Origin: Sphingopyxis sp. KK2
GTDB taxonomy: Bacteria; Pseudomonadota; Alphaproteobacteria; Sphingomonadales; Sphingomonadaceae
DNA length: 34,315 nt
Direction of reading: 5' to 3'
NCBI RefSeq assembly: GCF_001990265.1
Contig: NZ_LYVN01000029.1
Span: 1 to 34,315 of the forward strand
Positions 22,107 to 28,822 of the stretch are shown here, piece after piece; the first letter of the stretch is position 1; every line of letters begins with the position of its first letter. The translations under genes and the position numbers were made by a program. The notes beneath the pieces were generated by a model that was given only the letters and a program-made list of their open reading frames with translations, did no database searches and had not been told where the DNA came from.

Positions 22107-24917
22107 TTATCGCTTGCCGCCAACCGCCATCTCGATCGCCTGTGCCAGCTGAGCCTGATTGAACGGCTTGCTCAAGCGAATGGCATCACGACAGGAAAGC
22201 GCGACATCTTCGCCATAACCGCTGGCAATGACGACAGGCATATCTGGTCTTAGCTCGTCGATCGCAGCGATCAGGTCGGCGCCGGTCATATCGGGCATTG
22301 CCTGATCGGTGATGACGAGATCGATGTCGTCCCGCTCGCGCGATATCTGGAGTGCGTGGATCGCGGATTCGGCCTCGATCACGTCATGACCGAGGTCTTC
22401 GAGCAAAGCGGCGGTATTCATCAGCACGAGCGCATCATCGTCGACGGCAAGGATCGTGAAGCGTGGCATATCGCTCGGCACCACAGGCTCGGGCGCGACC
22501 GGCTGGGCGACCGCGACCTCCAACTGAGCGACCGGAAGCCACAGGATTGCACTTACGCCCTCGCCGACCTTGCTCCTGAGCTCGAAAGACCCGCCGATCT
22601 GGCGGGCCATGCCATGAACCATCGGCAGGCCGAGCCCGGTGCCCTTGCCAACGCCCTTGGTCGTGAAGAAAGGCTCGGTCGCCCGGCGCAATGTCTCGGC
22701 GTCCATGCCCACGCCGCGGTCCTTCACGGCTAGGCGCACGTAACTTCCGGGCGCCAGGCCTTCGACCGCTCCTTCGGGCATAGTCTCGGCCGAAGCCGTG
22801 ATCAGGATCGCACCTCCAGACGGGCTCGCATCTCGCGCGTTCACGATGAGGTTGAGGAGCGCCATCTCAAGCTGATTGGCGTCCGCGCGAACGGCGGGCA
22901 GCTTCAAAGGGAAATTCGTCGATATCGGCCACTCGGGGCCTATCGAGCGCTGGACGAGATCGTTCATGCCCGACAGCAATTGCGGAAGGTCGATCGGGTG
23001 AACGTCGAGTTGCTGGCGCCGCGCGAAGGCAAGCATACGCTGGGTCAAGGTTGCACCGCGTCTCGCGCCTTCAACCGCGGTGTTGAGCAGGCGCTCCGCC
23101 ATCGGATCTTCGGGGAGGCGTTTTCGAAGAAGGTCGAGGCTGCTGAGCACCGCCATGAGCAAATTATTGAAGTCGTGAGCGACGCCGCCGGTCAGCTGCC
23201 CGATTGCCTCGAGCTTTTGCGACTGGAACAGGGCTTCGCGCGCGGCCTCCAGCTCGCGCTGAGCCGCATCGCGCTCGGTGATGTCACGTGTGATTTTGGC
23301 AAAGCCGATCGGCCTGCCCTCGTCGTCGCGGATTGCATCGATAACAATGCTCGCACGAAAGCGCTCCCCATCTTTGCGGACGCGCCACGCCTCGGCAATA
23401 AACCGCCCGTCCCCGCGCGCCGTGTCCAACGCCCGCGCCGGCTCGCCCGCTTCCCGGTCCTCCTCCGTATAAAAGCGCGAGAAATGCTCGCCGACGATCT
23501 CATCGGGCTCATAGCCCTTGATGCGGCGCGCGCCTTCATTCCAGCTCGACACATGCCCGTTCAGATCGAGCATGTAGATGGCGTAGTCGGTCACGCCCTG
23601 CACCAGATGCCGGAACTGCTCCTGACTGGTAGTCAGCGCCTCCTCGACGCGGCGACGTTCGGTGATGTCGCGGCCGTAGGCGTACACCAAGTCATCCTCG
23701 AGCGTCGTGTTCCACTCGATGCTGTGATAACTGCCATCGAGCGCCAGGAAGCGGTTCTCGTAGCTCGTCAGGCTACCGTCGGAGATCGCTCGCTCAAGCG
23801 CCTTTCCGCTCGGCTCGATATCGTCCGGGTGCATGAAATCCTTGAACGGATGACCGACGACCTCATCGACTTGGTGCCCGAAAATACGCGTCCAGGAGGG
23901 ACTCACCGAGCGGAAAATCCCTTCGGCATCGACCACGACGATGAGGTCGCGCGACAGGCTCCAGATGCGATCGGCGCGGCGACGTTCCACCTCGAGCGCC
24001 GCGAGCTTCGACAGGGCGCCCCCGATCTGGGCAGCGATCAAACGTGCCAGGATGAGGACATCGAGATCGTCACCGCGATAGGGATTCAGTCCGAGCAGCA
24101 GCGAACCTGCGACCTCGCGCCCAGCAGGCCCGGGAATAGCGATCGCAACCGCCTTCGTCGGTGCACGATCCCAGTCGCCGTGCGGCCAGGAGCAAAGAGG
24201 AAGATCGATGATTTGACCCGCTTCATCGAAGTCCGTCACCGCGACGGCTGCGGCGTCGATCATTGAAGAGCCCGTCCCGCTGCGTCCCGGCCCGTCGAGA
24301 TCGAGCGCCACGAAGGGAAAGTCGCGGCGGCTCGCGGCAAGCGCTCCTTCTACGGCTTTAACGATGGCGTCCCGGCTATCGGCACTTGCCAGGCCCGCGC
24401 CAAGAATCCGAAGGGTTTCGAGGCGCCGCTCGCTAATGACGCGCGCTGTGTCCTCGGTAACGACGCACAGCAGGCCGCCGACGCTGCCGTCCGTGTCATA
24501 GAGTGGACTGTAGGAGAAGCTGTGGTAGGTTTCCTCGGGAAATCCGCTGCGCTCGAGAAGTAACAGCAGCTTGTCGTTCCATGTCGCCTCGCCCGCGCGC
24601 ACGCGCGCCACCTGGTCGGCGACCTCATCATAAACCTCAGCCCACACCTCGCGAAACGGCCGTCCGAGCATGACGGGATGCTTGATACCGATCGTCGGAA
24701 GATAGGCGTCGTTGTAGAAGAAGCATAGATCCGGCCCCCAGCCGAGCCACATCTCGAATTTCGAGGTGAGCAGCATCCGCATGGGAATTTTGAGGGCATC
24801 GGGCCAAGCCCGCGGGTCGCCGAGCGGCGTCGCCGACCAATCGTGCGCGCGCATGGTGCGCGCCATTTCGCTCATCCCCGGAAAGATGTCGGCGAGTTCG
24901 TCTATGTCGGCGTGCAT
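22107..24917 (-). CDS. Hybrid sensor histidine kinase/response regulator (PAS-GAF-PAS-PAS-HisKA-HATPase-REC)
   Basis: A 936-residue soluble sensor. An N-terminal PAS-like domain (about 30-160) is followed by a GAF-like region (about 165-310) and two PAS domains (about 315-425 and 432-550, ending YGRDITER and ITRDITER). HisKA carries the phospho-accepting His581 in GGVAHDFNNLL. The ATPase domain has NLIVNARDA (N box), DRGVGM (G1) and GKGTGLGL (G2). The C-terminal receiver has the acidic pair in AVDDDA, Asp871 in ITDQAMPDM and Lys917 in SKPFN. The HDFNNLL H box places it in the HisKA subgroup common in alphaproteobacterial hybrid kinases. No membrane segment is seen. A LOV Cys motif (NCRFLQ) is absent. 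No partner response regulator lies beside it, so phosphotransfer goes to its own receiver and then to an unlinked protein. Confidence 0.93.
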   Translation of the reverse strand: MHADIDELADIFPGMSEMARTMRAHDWSATPLGDPRAWPDALKIPMRMLLTSKFEMWLGWGPDLCFFYNDAYLPTIGIKHPVMLGRPFREVWAEVYDEVADQVARVRAGEATWNDKLLLLLERSGFPEETYHSFSYSPLYDTDGSVGGLLCVVTEDTARVISERRLETLRILGAGLASADSRDAIVKAVEGALAASRRDFPFVALDLDGPGRSGTGSSMIDAAAVAVTDFDEAGQIIDLPLCSWPHGDWDRAPTKAVAIAIPGPAGREVAGSLLLGLNPYRGDDLDVLILARLIAAQIGGALSKLAALEVERRRADRIWSLSRDLIVVVDAEGIFRSVSPSWTRIFGHQVDEVVGHPFKDFMHPDDIEPSGKALERAISDGSLTSYENRFLALDGSYHSIEWNTTLEDDLVYAYGRDITERRRVEEALTTSQEQFRHLVQGVTDYAIYMLDLNGHVSSWNEGARRIKGYEPDEIVGEHFSRFYTEEDREAGEPARALDTARGDGRFIAEAWRVRKDGERFRASIVIDAIRDDEGRPIGFAKITRDITERDAAQRELEAAREALFQSQKLEAIGQLTGGVAHDFNNLLMAVLSSLDLLRKRLPEDPMAERLLNTAVEGARRGATLTQRMLAFARRQQLDVHPIDLPQLLSGMNDLVQRSIGPEWPISTNFPLKLPAVRADANQLEMALLNLIVNARDASPSGGAILITASAETMPEGAVEGLAPGSYVRLAVKDRGVGMDAETLRRATEPFFTTKGVGKGTGLGLPMVHGMARQIGGSFELRSKVGEGVSAILWLPVAQLEVAVAQPVAPEPVVPSDMPRFTILAVDDDALVLMNTAALLEDLGHDVIEAESAIHALQISRERDDIDLVITDQAMPDMTGADLIAAIDELRPDMPVVIASGYGEDVALSCRDAIRLSKPFNQAQLAQAIEMAVGGKR

Positions 24918-24934
24918 CCTGCCCCCTTAGCGTG

Positions 24935-24960
24935 TCCTAACGCTCGCTTGGAGATTAGGA
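24935..24960. promoter_or_regulatory. Inverted repeat upstream of the hybrid kinase
   Basis: TCCTAA at 24935-24940 and TTAGGA at 24955-24960 form a perfect 6-bp inverted repeat with a 14-base spacer. It begins 18 bases before the kinase start codon on the minus strand. It could be a regulator site; six-base arms in this region could also be chance. Confidence 0.25.
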
Positions 24961-25035
24961 TGCCTGCTCCATTACCAACCCGAATGGCCGAAGGCTGACG
25001 GCGTCGAAAATAGAGCCGAAAAGCTCCGAATTAGT

Positions 25036-25061
25036 CCGGGCCGCACATAAGCGCGGCCCGG
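25036..25061. other. GC-rich perfect hairpin between DUF3606 and the hybrid kinase
   Basis: CCGGGCCGC (25036-25044) and GCGGCCCGG (25053-25061) are perfect 9-bp arms around an 8-base loop. It lies 140 bases downstream of the DUF3606 stop and about 120 bases upstream of the kinase start, both on the minus strand. There is no T-run, so it may be a weak terminator or a leader structure. I see no gene in the surrounding 24918-25199. Confidence 0.45.
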
Positions 25062-25199
25062 TGGAAAGCACTCAACCATCATTGTTTTGAAGCTCGCCCG
25101 GTCTACCCTGATGCCCTTCAAACGGTTCCCACCCCAAGAGAATTTTTGACCGAACCGCAGGGCGCACGCCTTCGGCCTTGGCGCGGGCTCCCGGGTTCG

Positions 25200-25376
25200 T
25201 CAGGCCAGCGGTGCCGGCCAGGTCTGATCCAGATAATCGCGAACGCACTCCGCGCGATTGCCCACGACCGCGACGGCGATCAGCACCTCGGACTGGCTCA
25301 CGCCCAGCATGCGGGACCAGCAGCGCAGGGCGTCGGGAGCGTTGCGATCGATGAGGCCGCCTTCGAACTCGTTCAC
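25200..25376 (-). CDS. DUF3606-family small protein
   Basis: A 58-residue protein read from GTG at 25376 to TGA at 25202-25200. The sequence has the DUF3606 pattern: short acidic start, then ALRCWSRMLGVSQSEVLIAV, VVGNRAECVRDYL and a basic-free tail. In this family Trp-x-x-x-h-G-V-s-x-x-x-L-x-x-A-V and G-x-x-x-x-x-V-x-x-x-L recur, and both are kept here. No ATG is available in the frame; an ATG at 25384 hits a stop at once. A GGAGAG lies about 12 bases upstream of the GTG. Function is unknown across the family; members are small alphaproteobacterial and beta-proteobacterial proteins sometimes near stress genes. It sits between a hybrid kinase and a ClpP-like gene. Confidence 0.7.
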   Translation of the reverse strand: MNEFEGGLIDRNAPDALRCWSRMLGVSQSEVLIAVAVVGNRAECVRDYLDQTWPAPLA

Positions 25377-25585
25377 GTCACATCGCTCTCCGACTTGTCC
25401 CTCTCCTCGAACGTCGTGCGCGCAGCAAAATTTGCGCCAAGTAACTGCCTGAAAATCTGCCTAACTTGGAGCATGGGACGGAACGATCGTTACTCCCGGG
25501 TCTTGACCACACGACACCTGCTCTCTCCAACTTGGAACCGGTTGCGGGTGCAATGGAGCATCTCTTACCTAGCAAAGGAGCGTTT

Positions 25586-26158
25586 ATGGCCGACGCCGAA
25601 CCGGCAGCCCGTACCATCGATTTCGACAAGCCTGACGTTCGCCTCCTCGGGGAGCTCGATGCAAATGCGGCGCGATTGTTTTTCGACACGCTGGATTGCG
25701 TCGCACCAGATAAATCACCTCTGATTATCGACGTGACGACACCCGGCGGCGACGCCGAACTGGGCAGGCGAATCGCCCTCGAAGTCGAGCGGCTCCGCAA
25801 AGCCGGGCGAGAGCCGATCTTCGTCGGCAAAAGCCAGTGTTATTCGGCGGGGACAACGATCATGTCGGCGTTCCCGATCCGTGACCGCTATTTGACGCGC
25901 GATTGCCGCCTGCTCATCCACAGCCGCCAGCTCGATAAATGTGTCCAGTTGGCGGGACCGCTTCGCGAAAGCCTGCCGCTGATCGAAGCGGTCGCCGCCG
26001 AGATCCGCGTCGGCGCCGAGCTGGAAGAAGAAGATTTCAGGCGTCTGATCGACGGCAGCAAAGTCTCGCTCGAGGAGCTGCTTAGGAAGGCTGCCTCGAA
26101 CTGGTATCTGACGGCCGAAGAAGCGCTCACGCGTGGTCTGATCGCCGAAATTATCTGA
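25586..26158 (+). CDS. ClpP-like serine protease-fold protein, catalytic Asp replaced
   Basis: This 190-residue protein has the ClpP/crotonase fold of peptidase family S14. TTPGGDAELG at 51-60 matches the oxyanion strand, Ser87 lies in QCYSAGTTI at the place of the ClpP nucleophile, and His112 lies in LLIHSRQ at the place of the catalytic His. The usual third residue (Asp of the ...RDxFxSAxEA... stretch) falls at Asn172 in ASNWYLTAEEAL. A start at ATG 25586 is fixed by AAAGGAG about 6 bases upstream; the open frame to 25466 has no such site. No Clp ATPase gene is near. It resembles the orphan S14-like proteins annotated as 'ATP-dependent Clp protease proteolytic subunit' but may work alone or have lost activity. 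Confidence 0.8.
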   Translation: MADAEPAARTIDFDKPDVRLLGELDANAARLFFDTLDCVAPDKSPLIIDVTTPGGDAELGRRIALEVERLRKAGREPIFVGKSQCYSAGTTIMSAFPIRDRYLTRDCRLLIHSRQLDKCVQLAGPLRESLPLIEAVAAEIRVGAELEEEDFRRLIDGSKVSLEELLRKAASNWYLTAEEALTRGLIAEII

Positions 26159-26486
26159 CCGACGATCAGGAGACTGCGGCCCCACCTCAGGCGGAGTTGC
26201 CGTCCCGCCTTCGCCGCCCTCAGTGCGCTGCGGTGCTTCAGTGCCGGCATCCGGTTATGGCGAACCGAGGCATAGCCGATCTCGATTATTCGAGGCGCTT
26301 GGAGTCGCTTGAAGCGCACCGCGGGATGAGGGAGAAACTTTCCAAAAAAGGCGGATCGCTGTCCATATTTCCTGATTTCGGTGCCGGCCTGGGACATGTT
26401 TGGTTCATTGTGGGATTTTTGGAACCGCGCCCGAAATTCCTTTGTTGTTTCTGCAACAATGAAATGCTCACTGACGAGGAACGTCG
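26159..26486. other. Intergenic region with a stress-type promoter, no gene seen
   Basis: I see no credible gene in these 328 bases. One frame from about 26257 is open for some length but continues into the histidine kinase gene in a different frame and matches nothing I know. The final 70 bases hold the EcfG-like promoter and an inverted repeat. Confidence 0.5.
26421..26446 (+). promoter_or_regulatory. EcfG-like (general stress response) promoter
   Basis: GGAAC at 26421-26425 is followed after 17 bases by TGTT at 26443-26446. The alphaproteobacterial EcfG consensus is GGAAC, 16-17 bases, CGTT, so eight of nine bases agree. The gene start is 41 bases further on. TTGTTG (26442-26447) and CAACAA (26454-26459) form an inverted repeat overlapping the -10 element. 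Confidence 0.5.
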
Positions 26487-28073
26487 ATGTCGCGACACGA
26501 CATCATTGCGAGAATACCCGGCGACGAGGCGCTACGGTTGGCCGCGATCGAACGCTATAAATTAGCGGGGATCGGGCGAGAACCCGCGTTTGACCGCGTA
26601 GCACGACTAACCGCAAACCTGTTCGGGGTGCCGATTGCACTCGTGTCGATCGTGGGCTCCGAAATGCAATGTTTTAGAGGCGCCTGCGGACTCGATGTGT
26701 CCGGCACGCCCCGCGACATCGCCTTCTGCGCTTTTGCGATCCTCGACATCGACGTCACGGTCGTATCGGACGCGAGGAAAGATCCCCGGTTTATACATAA
26801 TCCTCTTGTCACAGGGCCGCCCAACCTTCGTTTCTACGCTGGAGCACCGCTGCGGATCGACGGTCGCGCGGTTGGCACCTTATGCGTGGCTGACACAAGG
26901 CCGCGGCAGTTCAACTTTCAGGATCGCAAGCGGCTCGCCGATCTCGCCTCTACAGTCGTCGACCTCATCGAACTTCGCGTTGAACGGTTTGCAGCTGAGG
27001 ATCATCAGCACCAGCTCGACAATGAGCGCGAGCTATTGAAACTGACGGTCGAGAATGTCAGCGAGGGTGTCGGGCTGTTCGATGCAGATCTCCGGCTAAT
27101 GCTGTGGAACGAGGATTTCGCTCGGTTGCTAGGCTATCCCGTGGGCGCTGTAACAGAAGGCGCCGCGGCCGCGCAGCTAGTATATCCCGTGGCCGCACGA
27201 GGAGACCTTGGCCCGGGCGACCCGGCAGATATCGTTGCCGCGATGATGGCGTCGATTCGAAGCTCAGAAAGCCGTCACCTTGACCTTGTCCGGGCCGATG
27301 GGATGACGATCGAGTTCCGGCGCAGGACCCTCGACGATGGACGGTTTATCGCGACAGTTCGCGATGTTACGACCGAGCGGCAGATTGCGCACCTCAAGGA
27401 CGAGCTGGTTTCGACCGTGAGCCATGAGCTGCGGACACCCCTCACCGCTATCGCCGGTTCTCTTGGCCTGATCACGGCCGGTGCAGCTGGCGAAATCGCT
27501 CCCAAAGCAGCACGGCTTGCCACCATCGCCTTACGGAATGCCGAACGGCTCACGGGTCTAGTGAACGATCTACTCGACATGGACAGATTGCACTCGGGCC
27601 GCATTAACTTCAGTTTTGCTGTCGAAGACCTGTCTCAGGTGCTCGCCGAGGCGGTGGAACAGAACGAACCGTTTGCGCAGCGTAATGGTGTCGCGCTGGA
27701 GCTGAACGCACCGCCGCTGACGATAATGGCGTCGATCGATCACGCCCGGTTTAATCAGGTCATTTCAAATTTGATCTCCAATGCCTGCAAGTTTTCGCCC
27801 CACGGGTCGACCGTTCGGGTCAGCCTGCATGCGCGCGATGATCGCGTGGTGGTTCGCGTCACGGACGAGGGGCCGGGTATCGGACTGGATTTTCGCCAAC
27901 GCATGTTCACCCGTTTCGCACAAGAAGAAGGCGTCCATCAGGCGGGCCATGTCGGCACAGGGCTTGGACTGGCGATCAGCAAGGCGATTATCGACGCACA
28001 CGGTGGAACAATCGCGCTAGACGAAAGCTATACGGACGGCGCTGCCTTCGATATTTTGCTGCCGCGCCTTTAA
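26487..28073 (+). CDS. GAF-PAS sensor histidine kinase
   Basis: A 528-residue soluble histidine kinase. A GAF domain (about 25-165) starts with FDRVARLTANLFGVPIALVS and ends with a DRKRLADLASTVVDLIELR helix. A PAS-like domain (about 182-298) is seen from LTVENVSEGVGLFDADLRL to FIATVRDVTTER. HisKA has His313 in VSHELRTPL. The ATPase domain shows NLISNACKFSP (N box), TDEGPGIG (G1), FTRFAQ (F box) and GTGLGLAISK (G2). AGGAA lies 5 bases before the ATG at 26487. It has no receiver domain and no adjacent response regulator; the AraC-type gene downstream lacks a receiver. An EcfG-like promoter suggests control by the general stress response. Confidence 0.93.
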   Translation: MSRHDIIARIPGDEALRLAAIERYKLAGIGREPAFDRVARLTANLFGVPIALVSIVGSEMQCFRGACGLDVSGTPRDIAFCAFAILDIDVTVVSDARKDPRFIHNPLVTGPPNLRFYAGAPLRIDGRAVGTLCVADTRPRQFNFQDRKRLADLASTVVDLIELRVERFAAEDHQHQLDNERELLKLTVENVSEGVGLFDADLRLMLWNEDFARLLGYPVGAVTEGAAAAQLVYPVAARGDLGPGDPADIVAAMMASIRSSESRHLDLVRADGMTIEFRRRTLDDGRFIATVRDVTTERQIAHLKDELVSTVSHELRTPLTAIAGSLGLITAGAAGEIAPKAARLATIALRNAERLTGLVNDLLDMDRLHSGRINFSFAVEDLSQVLAEAVEQNEPFAQRNGVALELNAPPLTIMASIDHARFNQVISNLISNACKFSPHGSTVRVSLHARDDRVVVRVTDEGPGIGLDFRQRMFTRFAQEEGVHQAGHVGTGLGLAISKAIIDAHGGTIALDESYTDGAAFDILLPRL

Positions 28074-28107
28074 GTCGCATCTGACCCCAGCTGCAATCTC
28101 GGTGGCA

Positions 28108-28160
28108 AATGGCCGGTAGCAGCCTGTCCGCATTTAATCTCGTGGTATCGAAAGCGGCCA
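28108..28160 (+). repeat. Intergenic 55-bp repeat, copy 3
   Basis: Left end AAATGGCCGGTAGCAGCCTG and right end AAAGCGGCCATC; the spacing between AATGG and AAGCGG is 44 bases. The right end has drifted from the GACGTT seen in the other copies. It lies 35 bases after the histidine kinase stop. Confidence 0.5.
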
Positions 28161-28256
28161 TCCGGCAAGCAGGTTCAGGCAACAACTTTTAACAGCTTCT
28201 AAATTGTAAAGCTGGAGGCGAAGCCCATCCTGCCAGGATATCGCAATCCCCTCTGA

Positions 28257-28820
28257 ATGGGCACGACAATGGCTTCGCGAGCAGACGATCAACACGGAAA
28301 TTTCGATACTATCACGTCCGTGATCGACGTGGCGCTAATCGATGTTGGGAAGCTGATCCTGACGGAGCCAGCTGAAGCACGACATCGTCTTGAACAGATT
28401 ATAGCCCTCCTCCCCGCTATCAGCGTGCAAAAGGATGATAACAGGGAGCCGAACGGCAGCAGTCATGTCCTGGCGCCTTGGCAGGCGCTGAAGGTACAGT
28501 CGTTCATCGATGCGCATCTCTCCGAGCCGATCCAGATACAATCGCTTGCGGCGGCCGCCCGGCTCAGCACAAGTTATTTTTTCCGAGCCTTCAAAGGCAC
28601 GTTTGGCACGGCTCCGCACCATTATGTCATGCAGCGGCGAACCGACCGGGCCAAACAGCATTTGCGAAGCGGCGAAGAACCGATCGCTCAGGTTGCACTC
28701 AATTGCGGATTTTCTGATCAAGCGCATTTTTCACGCGTATTCGCGCGGCACACCGGGCTTCCTCCAAGCGCTTGGCGGCGACTTCATCAGCAGGACGCAT
28801 CAGCGGCCTTAGCAAATTAG
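28257..28820 (+). CDS. AraC/XylS-family transcriptional regulator
   Basis: A 187-residue regulator with a C-terminal double helix-turn-helix AraC domain (about 78-178). The first helix-turn-helix is IQSLAAAARLSTSYFFRAFKGTFG, split here as IQIQSLAAAARLSTSYFFR and the following AFKGTFGTAPHHYV. The second ends in the family signature IAQVALNCGFSDQAHFSRVF. The N-terminal 70 residues are short, with no cupin sensor domain, so ligand binding is uncertain. Two starts are possible, 28257 and 28269; neither has a clear ribosome site. It converges on the large STAND regulator gene, 2 bases apart at the stops. The target genes are unknown. Confidence 0.88.
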   Translation: MGTTMASRADDQHGNFDTITSVIDVALIDVGKLILTEPAEARHRLEQIIALLPAISVQKDDNREPNGSSHVLAPWQALKVQSFIDAHLSEPIQIQSLAAAARLSTSYFFRAFKGTFGTAPHHYVMQRRTDRAKQHLRSGEEPIAQVALNCGFSDQAHFSRVFARHTGLPPSAWRRLHQQDASAALAN

Positions 28821-28822
28821 GA

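Noticed and set aside
22016-22162. A GTG start directly after AAGGAGG, opening a small frame after the PP2C gene
   Set aside because: There is no spacing between the ribosome site and the GTG, and the frame runs through the terminator into the opposite-strand kinase gene.
22107-24917. A LOV photoreceptor domain in the hybrid kinase
   Set aside because: None of the PAS-like domains carries the NCRFLQ-type cysteine motif.
26197-26565. An open plus-strand frame in the gap before the GAF-PAS kinase
   Set aside because: It overlaps the kinase start in another frame, has no ribosome site and resembles no family.
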